From positions 434,001-498,000 of the forward strand of contig NZ_JANHJR010000003.1 of NCBI RefSeq assembly GCF_024495425.1: a DNA stretch of 64,000 bases, written 5' to 3'. The notes beneath the pieces were generated by a model. The model did not search any database. It saw only the letters and a program-made list of their open reading frames with translations, and was not told the origin of the DNA. Made by a program: the position numbers and the translations under genes. Source of the stretch: Haloarchaeobius litoreus. Its GTDB lineage: Archaea; Halobacteriota; Halobacteria; Halobacteriales; Natrialbaceae. Positions 25,408 to 33,395 of this stretch are shown in pieces. Each line of letters begins with the position of its first letter. The first letter of the stretch is position 1.

Positions 25408-25649
25408 GAACAGTCAGAAAGCCCCGAGGTTCTCGGCTCTCGCGACTCGCTGCGGTCCTCGTCCCTGCGGTCCTTGCTTCGTCGACGTTCGCCGAGAACC
25501 TCGCCCCTTTCAGTCCCGCCCGACAGCACCGCAACCGCACCTCAAACCTCCCCAACCTCCTGCGCTTCTCGCTCCGCTGCGATGCTCGTCCCTCGCACGC
25601 AACAGGCTCGCGGCCTCACTTCGTTCGGCACGCTCGCCAGCGCGCGCCA
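25408..25649. repeat. Structured dispersed element, copy 1
   Basis: A 242-bp intergenic element starting GAACAGTCAGAAAGCCCCG. A 12-base arm GAGGTTCTCGGC (25426-25437) is perfectly complementary to GCCGAGAACCTC (25491-25502). TTTCAGTCCCGCCC follows the second arm. The rest aligns along its length with copy 2 at 43885. On the minus strand it lies 24 bases after the metX stop, so it could be a structured 3' UTR. Short frames within it, including one containing EARTAGTRT, occur in both copies and look like spurious genes. Confidence 0.85.
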
Positions 25650-25672
25650 CCCAGCTGTGAAGATCTCGACCC

Positions 25673-26959
25673 TCAGTCCCCGAACAGGCTCGTGTGGACG
25701 GGGGCGAACTCGTCGCCGTCGTCGGTCGATTCGACGGTGTCGGTGACGGCCTGGCCGGCGACGCCGTCGGCGATGAAGTCCGAGAGGGGTGGCCCGACGC
25801 GCTCTGGTTCGACGAGGAAGGCGTCGTGCCCGTGGTCGGAGTCGACGACGTGGTGGGCGACGGGCACGTCGGCTTCCCGTGCAGCCTCGGCGAGTCCCTC
25901 CGACTGTTCGACGGTGAAGTGCCAGTCGCCGGTGAACGAGAGGCAGAGCAACTCGCCGTCGAACGCGCCGAGGGCGGCGGCGTCGGACTCGTAGCCGGCG
26001 GCGGCGTCGTACTCGTCCATCGCGCGGACGAGGTAGAGGTACGCGTTGGCGTCGAACCGCTCGACGAACCGTTCGGCGTTGTAGTCGAGGTACGACTCCA
26101 CGTCCCGGTACGGGAAGAACGAGGCGGCGGGGTCGGGCGACTCGCGGCCGTGGCCGCGGCCGGCGGACCGGCGGCCGAACTTGCCGTCCATGGAGTCCTT
26201 CGAGAGGTACATGATGTGGCCGATGCGGCGGGCCTGCGCGAGGCCGTCGTCCGGGTCGGGGTGGTCGTCGCCGTAGTAGTCGCCGCCGTTCCAGTTCGGG
26301 TCGGTGGTGATGGCGCGGCGCGCGACCGTATCGAGGCCGAGGCACTGCGCGTCGAGGCGAGGCGCGGCGGCGACGACGGCGACGCGGTCCACGTCGTCGG
26401 GGTAGCGCACCGCCCAGTCGAGCGCGTTCATGCCGCCGACGCTGCCGCCGACGACCGCCCGGAGCCGACCGACGCCGAGGTGGTCGAGCAGGCGGCGCTG
26501 GGCGCGGGTCCAGTCCGCGACGGTGACCGGCGGGAAGTCGGTGCCCCAGGGCTCGCCGTCGGGGCCCTCGGTCGCCGGCCCGGAGGAGCCGTAGCAGGAG
26601 CCGGGGACGTTCGCGCAGACGACGAACTGCCCGGTGGTGTCGATGGCCTTGCCGGGACCGACCACGTCGCCCCACCAGGCGCGGGCCTGGCCGGCGGTCG
26701 TGGTGGCGTCGTCCCCGACATCGCCGTCGCCGCCGTCGCCGCCGTCGCCGCCGTTCCCGCCGTCGCCGCGCTCGGGCCGCCGGGCGACGTGCTGGCTGCC
26801 GGTGAGCGCGTGACAGACGAGCACCGCGTTGCCAGCGTGGCGGTCGCCGTCGGCGGGCTCGTACTCGCCGTAGGTCTCGTAGGCGATCCGGAGGTTCTCG
26901 ACGGACTCGCCGCAGGCGAACGTGAACTCGCCGAGGTCGGCGACGCCGCGCTCGTTCAT
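25673..26959 (-). CDS. metX: Homoserine O-acetyltransferase
   Basis: A 428-residue alpha/beta hydrolase-fold enzyme that acetylates homoserine with acetyl-CoA. It shows HALTGSQH near residues 50-57 (the oxyanion strand), the nucleophile [12 protein letters not shown] with Ser173, and the conserved [12 protein letters not shown]. The C-terminal [10 protein letters not shown] contains the catalytic Asp and His. A Gly/Asp-rich insertion (about 64-88) interrupts the domain in a surface loop. It overlaps metY upstream by four bases (ATGA) and probably forms a two-gene operon delivering O-acetylhomoserine straight to the sulfhydrylase. Confidence 0.93.
   Translation of the reverse strand: MNERGVADLGEFTFACGESVENLRIAYETYGEYEPADGDRHAGNAVLVCHALTGSQHVARRPERGDGGNGGDGGDGGDGDVGDDATTTAGQARAWWGDVVGPGKAIDTTGQFVVCANVPGSCYGSSGPATEGPDGEPWGTDFPPVTVADWTRAQRRLLDHLGVGRLRAVVGGSVGGMNALDWAVRYPDDVDRVAVVAAAPRLDAQCLGLDTVARRAITTDPNWNGGDYYGDDHPDPDDGLAQARRIGHIMYLSKDSMDGKFGRRSAGRGHGRESPDPAASFFPYRDVESYLDYNAERFVERFDANAYLYLVRAMDEYDAAAGYESDAAALGAFDGELLCLSFTGDWHFTVEQSEGLAEAAREADVPVAHHVVDSDHGHDAFLVEPERVGPPLSDFIADGVAGQAVTDTVESTDDGDEFAPVHTSLFGD
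26725..26769. repeat. Five 9-bp tandem repeats in metX
   Basis: CGTCGCCGC is repeated five times on the plus strand (one unit is CGTTCCCGC), encoding Gly-Gly-Asp-type repeats on the minus strand ([14 protein letters not shown] region). In-frame length variation would be tolerated, so strains may differ in copy number. Confidence 0.9.
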
Positions 26960-28302
26960 CGGGAGCCCTCCGCGTCGTCGCCGGTTGCGTCCGCGCCGTC
27001 CGTTCCGGCCGCGCCGTCGCCCGCGCCGTCGGTCGCCGCCGCGATGGCCTGCTCCACGTCGGCGAGCAGGTCCGTCGGGTCCTCGATGCCGACCGAAAAG
27101 CGCAGGAGGTCCGGCGTGACGCCGGCGTCGCGCTGCTCGGCCTCCGAGAGCTGTGCGTGAGTCGTGCTCGCCGGATGGATGACCAGCGACCTCGCGTCGC
27201 CGACGTTGGCGAGGAACGACGTGACCTCGACGGCCTCGCAGAAGCGCTTCCCGCCGGTATAGCCGTTCTCCAGCCCGAACGTGAGCATCCCCCCGTAGTC
27301 GGCGAGGTAGCGGCTCGCGTTCTCGTGGGTCGGGTGCGAGTCGAGACCGGGGTGGGAGACCCACGCCACGTCGTCGTGGTCGTCGAGGTACTCCGCGAGG
27401 ACGAGGGCGTTCTCGCAGTGGCGGTCCATCCGCAAGGGGAGCGTCTCGATGCCCTGCAGGGTCTGCCACGCGTCGAACGGCGACTGCTGGTTGCCGAGCG
27501 CGCGCAGCGACCTGTACTGCACGGCCTTCGCCAGCGGCGCGTCGAACCGCTCGGAGAAGTCGACGCCGTCGTAGCCCGGGCTCTCGCCGGCGAGTTCGTC
27601 GTAGCCGCCGGCCGCCCAGTCGAAGTCGCCGCCGTCCACGACGACGCCACCGACCGTCGTGCCCGAGCCGTGGAGCCACTTCGTCGTGGACTCCCAGACC
27701 ACGTCGGCCCCGTGCTCCAGGGGGCGGCAGAGGTGCGGCGTGGCGAACGTGTTGTCGACGACGAGGGGCGCGTCGTGGGCGTGGGCGAGTTCGGCGACGC
27801 GCTCGAAGTCCGGCGTCACCAGCGACGGGTTGCCGACCGTCTCGACGTGGACGTACGCGGTGTCGTCGTCGATGGCCTCGGCGTAGGCCTCGGCGTCGAG
27901 CGTCTCGACGAATCTGGCCTCGATGCCCCGCCGGGGTGCGATGTTCGAGAGGTACGAGGTCGTCCCGCCGTAGGTGTCCGTCGAGCAGACGACGGTGTCG
28001 CCGGCCTCGGCGAGCACGAGCGTCAGCGCGTCGAGCGCGGCCATCCCGCTGGCGGTCGCGGTCGCACCGGCCGCGTCGTGGAGGGACGCGAGTCGTTCCT
28101 CGAGGCGGTCGACCGTCGGGTTGGAGATGCGCGAGTAGACGTGGTCGTCGCGGTCGAGCGCGTAGCGGGCGGCGGCGTCGTCGGCGTCCGGGAACGTGTA
28201 CGAGGTTGTCTGGTAGATGGGGGGCGCACGGGCCCCTGTCGCCGGGTCCGGCTCCCCGCCCGCGTGGAGCGCGCGGGTGTCGAAGCTGGCGTCGTCGTTC
28301 AT
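26956..28302 (-). CDS. metY: O-acetylhomoserine sulfhydrylase, second copy
   Basis: A 448-residue paralogue of the enzyme at 23.9-25.2 kb, with the same PLP motif ([16 protein letters not shown]) and the same fold. The C-terminal 30 residues are a Gly/Ala/Asp tail absent from the first copy. It heads a metY-metX operon: the metX ATG overlaps the stop codon. The two copies could differ in sulfide affinity or regulation, or one could be a cystathionine gamma-synthase/lyase-like enzyme, since these families are not separable by eye. The TATA box lies 26-35 bases upstream of its ATG. Confidence 0.88.
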   Translation of the reverse strand: MNDDASFDTRALHAGGEPDPATGARAPPIYQTTSYTFPDADDAAARYALDRDDHVYSRISNPTVDRLEERLASLHDAAGATATASGMAALDALTLVLAEAGDTVVCSTDTYGGTTSYLSNIAPRRGIEARFVETLDAEAYAEAIDDDTAYVHVETVGNPSLVTPDFERVAELAHAHDAPLVVDNTFATPHLCRPLEHGADVVWESTTKWLHGSGTTVGGVVVDGGDFDWAAGGYDELAGESPGYDGVDFSERFDAPLAKAVQYRSLRALGNQQSPFDAWQTLQGIETLPLRMDRHCENALVLAEYLDDHDDVAWVSHPGLDSHPTHENASRYLADYGGMLTFGLENGYTGGKRFCEAVEVTSFLANVGDARSLVIHPASTTHAQLSEAEQRDAGVTPDLLRFSVGIEDPTDLLADVEQAIAAATDGAGDGAAGTDGADATGDDAEGSR

Positions 28303-28327
28303 GTACGTGGTGCATATTCCTACAAAC

Positions 28328-28356
28328 GTGTATAACCGTCAGTTACGGCAATATTG
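28328..28356 (-). promoter_or_regulatory. metY-metX operon promoter
   Basis: Minus strand GGTTATACAC (28328-28337) is a good TATA box, 26-35 bases upstream of the ATG. Just upstream, CAATATTG (28349-28356) is a perfect 8-bp palindrome near the factor B recognition element, a possible operator half or whole. Confidence 0.5.
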
Positions 28357-28487
28357 GGTGGGACCGCCGATGTGCAGACGTCCCTCACGCCGGGCGCACT
28401 CGAAGCCGGGGGCTGGCCATCGGGAGGTTCCTCGTGGAAGAAGGCACGGAAAGAGAGCGTCAGATGGTGGTGGATTCAGCAGGCAGT

Positions 28488-28513
28488 CCGGGTCGGTCGG
28501 GAGTCCGACCCGG
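28488..28513. other. Hairpin in gene-free stretch 28303-28680
   Basis: CCGGGTCGG-(8 bases)-CCGACCCGG forms a perfect 9-bp stem. The 378-bp interval holds no credible gene on either strand; longer frames there have arginine- and proline-rich, shadow-like compositions. Confidence 0.5.
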
Positions 28514-28615
28514 ATGGGTGCAGGGGCCGAGTCGGTCCGGTCGAACGAACATGCAGATAGGCGCGGGTGTCTCGGCCCACTCCGTGTCTTCACCGCAGGA
28601 ACAAATAGAGGGGCC

Positions 28616-28663
28616 CGCCGATTCCGAGCGACTGAGAATCGGCGTGTCCCCTTCAAACAGGGG
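28616..28663 (-). terminator. Hairpin pair after the aldehyde dehydrogenase gene
   Basis: CGCCGATTC/GAATCGGCG (28616-28624 and 28636-28644, 9 bp) and CCCCT/AGGGG (28648-28663, 5 bp) lie 18-65 bases beyond the stop codon at 28681 on the minus strand. Archaeal termination normally relies on T-runs rather than stems, so these may be processing or stability elements instead. Confidence 0.35.
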
Positions 28664-28680
28664 TCGCGTGACCGCCGGTC

Positions 28681-30132
28681 TCAGTACAGGTTGACGTTGA
28701 CGTTCTTGACCTGCGTGTACTCCTGGATGGCCTCCTCGCCCTGCTCGCGGCCGTAGCCGGACTCCTTGTAACCGCCGAACGGCGTCTGCGGGAAGGTGAC
28801 CGGGTACTCGTTGATGGAGACCATGCCGTACTCCAGGCGCTCGGCGACGCGGTGTGCGCGCTTGATGTCGTTCGTCCAGATGCCGGACATCAGCCCGTAC
28901 GGCGAGTCGTTGGCGACCTCGATGGCCTCCGCCTCGTCGCCGACCTCGATGACCGACAGCACCGGCCCGAATATCTCCTCGCGGGCGACGGTCATGTCGT
29001 TGGTCACGTCGGTCAGGACGGTCGGCTCGACGAAGTGGCCGACGTCCTTGTCGTCGGGGACGCCGCCACCGGCCGCGACGGTCGCGCCCTCCTCGACGCC
29101 CTGCTCGATGTACGAGAGGACCTCGTCCTGCTGGCTGGCGGAGACCTGCGGGCCCATCCGGCCGTCGTCGTCGATGCCGGAGCCGAGCGGCATCGCCTCG
29201 GCCATCTCACAGACCATCTCGACCAGCTCGTCGTGGACGTCCTCGTGGACGACCAGGCGCGAGCCGGCCCAGCACATCTGGCCGCAGTTCATGAAGATGC
29301 CGTTGCGGACGCCCTTCGACGTGGCGTCGAGGTCGGCGTCCGGGAAGACGAGGTGCGGGCCCTTCCCGCCGAGTTCGAGCGTGACGCCGGTGACGTGCTC
29401 GCTCGCGGTCTCCATGACGTGCTTGCCGATGGACGTCGACCCGGTGAAGGCGACGTGCTCGACGCCCTCGTGGCTGGCGAGCGCGTCGCCGGCCGTGCTC
29501 CCGCGACCCGGCAGCACGTTGAACACGCCGTCGGGCAGGCCGGCCTCCTCGGCGGCCTTCGCGTAGTAGAGCGCCGACAGCGGCGTCTCGCTGGACGGCT
29601 TCAGGATGGCCGTGTTGCCGGCGGCCAGCGCGGGCGCGAGCGAGCGACCCGCGAGCTGGAACGGGTAGTTCCACGGGCTGATGTGGGCGGTGACGCCCAG
29701 CGGCTCGCGACGGGTGTAGTTCAGGCGCGGGCCGTCGACCGGGATGGTGTCGCCCTGTATCTTGTCCGTCCAGCCGGCGTAGTACCGGAACGTGTCGACG
29801 ACCATGCTGATGTCGATGGACGCCTCGAACGGCGTCTTGCCGTTGTCGTGGGACTCGACCAGACCGATCTCCTCGTCCATCGCCTCGATGGCGTCGGCCA
29901 TCGCGTGCAGGTGCTGGCCGCGCTCGCTCGGACCCATGCGGCTCCACTCGCTGTCGTGCGCCGACGCCACCTCGGCGGCCTCGACCGCGCGGTCCACGTC
30001 CTCGGGGCCAGCCGCGGCCACCTCGGCGTACAGCTCCTCGGTCGCCGGATCGTGCGTTTCGAGCGTCTCGCCGGACGCCGCATCTGTCCACTCGCCGCCG
30101 ATGTACAGCTGTGTCGGGCCGTCGTATGCCAT
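28681..30132 (-). CDS. NAD(P)-dependent aldehyde dehydrogenase
   Basis: A 483-residue enzyme of the ALDH superfamily oxidising an aldehyde to an acid. The general base is in LELGGKGP, the catalytic Cys in NCGQMCWAGSR, and the cofactor-binding segment SPWNYPFQL is present. The sequence is nearest betaine-aldehyde/gamma-aminobutyraldehyde-type enzymes, but the substrate cannot be assigned. Glycine betaine synthesis would be attractive in a halophile, but no choline dehydrogenase is adjacent. Single gene. Confidence 0.9.
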   Translation of the reverse strand: MAYDGPTQLYIGGEWTDAASGETLETHDPATEELYAEVAAAGPEDVDRAVEAAEVASAHDSEWSRMGPSERGQHLHAMADAIEAMDEEIGLVESHDNGKTPFEASIDISMVVDTFRYYAGWTDKIQGDTIPVDGPRLNYTRREPLGVTAHISPWNYPFQLAGRSLAPALAAGNTAILKPSSETPLSALYYAKAAEEAGLPDGVFNVLPGRGSTAGDALASHEGVEHVAFTGSTSIGKHVMETASEHVTGVTLELGGKGPHLVFPDADLDATSKGVRNGIFMNCGQMCWAGSRLVVHEDVHDELVEMVCEMAEAMPLGSGIDDDGRMGPQVSASQQDEVLSYIEQGVEEGATVAAGGGVPDDKDVGHFVEPTVLTDVTNDMTVAREEIFGPVLSVIEVGDEAEAIEVANDSPYGLMSGIWTNDIKRAHRVAERLEYGMVSINEYPVTFPQTPFGGYKESGYGREQGEEAIQEYTQVKNVNVNLY

Positions 30133-30339
30133 AGACGGTGGTTCGGCGTCGGGCGGATTAGTAGTACCGGAGCGTGGCAAGCCGCGCCGGAACCCCCGTC
30201 CACCGGCCGGACCGAGCGCCGGGATTCCCGTGACACCCGTCCGACCGCGGACTGAGACCCGGGGACCGCGTCCGCCCGCGTGGGCCCGTCCCACCATGCA
30301 CGAGACACACTTTTCACGTCCCGGACCGCGTCACCACGT

Positions 30340-31251
30340 ATGACAGCAGGCGACGTGAACGAAGTCACGACGGGCGAGTGTTCGGACCTCCACTACGTCG
30401 ACACCGGCATGTACGGCACCGCGGAGTACGGCGCGGTGTACGTCCTCGACGCCGAGGAGGTCGCGCTCGTGGACACCGGTATCGGGACCCACCACGACCG
30501 CATCCTCGACGCGCTGGACGAGCTCGACATCGCGCCCGAGGCGGTCGAACACCTGGTCGTCACGCACGTCCACCTCGACCACGCGGGCGGGGCTGGCTTC
30601 CTCGCCGACGCATGCGAGAACGCGACGGTGTGGGTCCACGAGCGCGGTGCGCGACACCTCGCGGACCCGTCGCGACTCTGGGAGGGGACGAAGGCCGCGG
30701 TCGGCGACCAGATCGAGTGGTACACCGAGCCGGAGCCGGTGCCCGAGGGGCGCATCGAGACGCTCGCCGACGGCGACACCATCGACCTCGGCGACCGCGA
30801 GTTGCAAGCAGCGCACGCGCCGGGACACGCACCGCACCAGCACGTGTTCCACGACCCCGCGAACGATGCCGTGTTCACGGCCGACGCGGCGGGCATCTAC
30901 GTCCCGAGCCTCGACGTGGTGCGGGAGACGACGCCGCCGCCACAGTTCGACCTGGAGCAGGCGCTCGCGGACGTCGAGACCATCCGGTCGTTCGAGCCGT
31001 CGACGCTGCTGTACCCGCACTTCGGGCCCGCCGAGACCGACGACCGGCTCACCGAGTACGAGGCACGGCTGGAGTCGTGGGTCGCGACCGTGGCGGACAA
31101 GCGCGACGAGCTCCCGGACGACGAGACCGTCGTCGAGCACTTCGCGGAGACGACGGAGATGCACGAGGTCTGGGGCGAGCGGAAGGCCCGCGGCGAGACG
31201 GCGATGAACGTCCGGGGCGTGCTCCGCTACCTCGACAGCCGGGACGACTGA
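30340..31251 (+). CDS. Metallo-beta-lactamase-fold hydrolase
   Basis: A 303-residue protein with the zinc motif HVHLDHAGG and downstream ligands HAPGHAPHQH and the late TLLYPHFGP histidine, the glyoxalase II-like arrangement. The substrate is unknown. A TATA-like ACTTTTCA lies about 30 bases upstream. It precedes two acyl-CoA synthetases on the same strand, 75 bases away, but the intervening hairpin and TATA box suggest separate transcription. Confidence 0.85.
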   Translation: MTAGDVNEVTTGECSDLHYVDTGMYGTAEYGAVYVLDAEEVALVDTGIGTHHDRILDALDELDIAPEAVEHLVVTHVHLDHAGGAGFLADACENATVWVHERGARHLADPSRLWEGTKAAVGDQIEWYTEPEPVPEGRIETLADGDTIDLGDRELQAAHAPGHAPHQHVFHDPANDAVFTADAAGIYVPSLDVVRETTPPPQFDLEQALADVETIRSFEPSTLLYPHFGPAETDDRLTEYEARLESWVATVADKRDELPDDETVVEHFAETTEMHEVWGERKARGETAMNVRGVLRYLDSRDD

Positions 31252-31291
31252 GCCGGTCGCGCCGTCGGGGAGAAACTGACCGAAAGTTCAG

Positions 31292-31320
31292 GTGTTTTTA
31301 TCCCCCCTGCAGTACAGGGG
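31292..31320 (+). promoter_or_regulatory. TATA box and leader hairpin of acyl-CoA synthetase 1
   Basis: GTTTTTATCC (31292-31301) is the TATA box. CCCCTG-CAGTA-CAGGGG (31304-31320) forms a perfect 6-bp stem between it and the ATG at 31327. It may be an operator that blocks transcription, or a short structured leader. Confidence 0.45.
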
Positions 31321-31326
31321 TGTGGT

Positions 31327-33276
31327 ATGAACTGGCAGGAGGCGGAGCGAGAGTACACCGACGAGGTGACAGGTGAGACGAACCTCGCCCGGATGTTCGA
31401 GGACAGTGCCGAACGGCACGCGGACCGCCCGGCGCAGATGTTCAAGGGCGGGGTCTACGACCGCTCGCTGACAGAGACGGTCATCCCGGCGGCCCCGGAC
31501 GGCGAGTACCGCGCCATCAGCTACGACGACATGCGGACCATCGTCCGCCACCTGGCCGCCGGCTTCCGCGACCTCGGCGTCGGCGCGGGCGACCGCGTGG
31601 GCATCTTCTCGAACACGCGGATGGAGTGGGCCCAGTGCGACTTCGGCCTGCTCTCCGCCGGCGCTGTCGTGACGACGGTGTACTCGGGCTCGTCGTCCCG
31701 GCAGGTGCGCTACCTGCTCGACGACCCGAACGCGTCCGCCGTCGTCGTCGAGAACGCGGACGCGCTGTCGCACGTCCTGGAGGTCGAGGAGGACCTCGAC
31801 CTCGAGTTCATCGTCTCGATGGACCGCCTCGAGGGCCACAACGAGCGCGAGGACATCCACACGCTCGCCGAGGTCCACGACCGGGGTGCGGAGCTGTTCG
31901 ACCGAGACGAGTACGAGTCGTGGGTCGACTCGCGCGAGTGGGACGACCTGGCGAGCCTCATCTACACCTCCGGCACGACCGGCCAGCCGAAGGGCGTCCA
32001 GCTCACCCACGGTAACTTCCGGGCGAACGTCAACCAGATCAGAAAGCGGTACGGCCCGCGCCCGGACAAGGGCGACCTCCCGGTCATCGACGAACACACC
32101 CGGACGGTGTCGTACCTGCCACTGGCGCACGTCTTCGAGCGGCTGGCCGGGCACTTCGAGATGTTCGCCGCCGGTGCCTGCGTCGGCTACGCGGAGAGCC
32201 CCGACACGCTGCGTGACGACTTCGCGGCCGTCCAGCCGAACGCCGCGACGAGCGTCCCGCGGGTCTACGAGAAGATCTACGACGCCATCCGCGAGCAGGC
32301 CGAGACCTCGGACCTCCGCTCGCGCATCTTCGAGTGGGCGACCGACGTGGGCGTGGAGTACCACGAGACCGAGAACCCGGGCGTCGCGCTCCGGGCGAAG
32401 GCCAGACTCGCGGACAAACTCGTCTTCCAGAAGGTGCGCGAGGCACTGGGAGGCAACGTGGACTTCCTCATCAGCGGCGGTGGTTCGCTCTCGCCGGAGC
32501 TCTGCGCGCTCTACCACGCGATGGGGCTGCCCATCATGGAGGGCTACGGGCTCACCGAGACCGCGCCCGTCGTCGCCGTGAACCCGCCGGAGGAGCCGAA
32601 GATCGGCACCATCGGACCGCCGGTGGTCGACGAGGACATCTACATCGACGAGACGATCGTCGAGCAGGAGACGTTCGCGGACGACCCCGGCCAGGTCGGC
32701 GAGCTGCTCGTCGACGGGCCGAACGTCACCGAGGGCTACTGGGAGAAGCCGGGAGAGACCACCCAGGCCTTCACCGAGATCGACGGCAAGCGCTGGTTCC
32801 GGACCGGCGACATCGTCCACCTGCGCCCCGACGGCTACATCGAGTTCCGCGAGCGCTCGAAGCAGATACTCGTCCTCTCGACGGGCAAGAACGTCGCACC
32901 GGCACCCATCGAGGACGCCTTCGCCGCCTCGCCGGTCGTCGAGCAGTGCATGGTCGTCGGCGACGGCGAGAAGTTCGTCGGCGCGCTGCTCGTGCCGAAC
33001 CTCGAACGGCTCCGCGACGAGGCGACCGAGAACGGCACCGAGCTGCCCGACGACGACGAGGAGGCCGTCGAGCACGAGTACGTCCGCGAACGGGTTCAGG
33101 AGGAGGTGGACCGCATCAACCCGCAGTTCGAGACGTACGAGCAGATCAAGCGGTTCCGGCTGGTCACCGAAGAGTTCACCGAGGAGAACGACCTGCTGAC
33201 GCCGACGATGAAGAAGAAGCGCCGGAACATCACCGACGTGCACGACGAGCTCATCGACGAGATATACGCGGAGTGA
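31327..33276 (+). CDS. Long-chain acyl-CoA synthetase, AMP-forming (copy 1)
   Basis: A 649-residue adenylate-forming enzyme activating fatty acids with ATP and CoA. The AMP-binding motif YTSGTTGQPKG is at residues 213-223, and the segment GYGLTETAPV plus the lysine region KNVAPAPIEDAF near the C terminus are typical of FadD/ACSL enzymes. It is a close paralogue of the next gene, so tandem duplication is likely. The neighbouring ETF and thiolase genes in the window are compatible with fatty-acid degradation. Confidence 0.93.
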   Translation: MNWQEAEREYTDEVTGETNLARMFEDSAERHADRPAQMFKGGVYDRSLTETVIPAAPDGEYRAISYDDMRTIVRHLAAGFRDLGVGAGDRVGIFSNTRMEWAQCDFGLLSAGAVVTTVYSGSSSRQVRYLLDDPNASAVVVENADALSHVLEVEEDLDLEFIVSMDRLEGHNEREDIHTLAEVHDRGAELFDRDEYESWVDSREWDDLASLIYTSGTTGQPKGVQLTHGNFRANVNQIRKRYGPRPDKGDLPVIDEHTRTVSYLPLAHVFERLAGHFEMFAAGACVGYAESPDTLRDDFAAVQPNAATSVPRVYEKIYDAIREQAETSDLRSRIFEWATDVGVEYHETENPGVALRAKARLADKLVFQKVREALGGNVDFLISGGGSLSPELCALYHAMGLPIMEGYGLTETAPVVAVNPPEEPKIGTIGPPVVDEDIYIDETIVEQETFADDPGQVGELLVDGPNVTEGYWEKPGETTQAFTEIDGKRWFRTGDIVHLRPDGYIEFRERSKQILVLSTGKNVAPAPIEDAFAASPVVEQCMVVGDGEKFVGALLVPNLERLRDEATENGTELPDDDEEAVEHEYVRERVQEEVDRINPQFETYEQIKRFRLVTEEFTEENDLLTPTMKKKRRNITDVHDELIDEIYAE

Positions 33277-33360
33277 CGCCGGGGCGCGTGGCCCCTCACC
33301 CTGGCAGCACAGGCTGAAGGCTCCGCTTGAACGGCTGGAAACTGGTGAAACTGCCATAAC

Positions 33361-33370
33361 CTTTTATCAT
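33361..33370 (+). promoter_or_regulatory. TATA box of acyl-CoA synthetase 2
   Basis: CTTTTATCAT lies 26-35 bases before the ATG at 33396, preceded by two GAAACTG copies (33338-33344 and 33347-33353). The promoter of copy 1 has a similar pair, GAAACTG (31272-31278) and GAAAGTT (31282-31288). One member of each is expected to be a factor B recognition element; the other might be a shared operator. Confidence 0.45.
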
Positions 33371-33395
33371 ACACCGGTCGTGCTAGCGTCCAGTC

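Noticed and set aside
25323-25994. Frames inside repeat copy 1 and the metX 3' end
   Set aside because: They share peptide fragments with frames in repeat copy 2 (such as EARTAGTRT on the minus strand), showing that the similarity comes from a repeated DNA element, not from genes.
25542-27650. 702-codon minus-strand frame across metX
   Set aside because: Arginine-rich, domain-free third-frame shadow of metX and the second metY.
28339-28656. 105-codon minus-strand frame in the hairpin region
   Set aside because: Proline/arginine-rich, non-acidic composition unlike haloarchaeal proteins; no promoter or motif.
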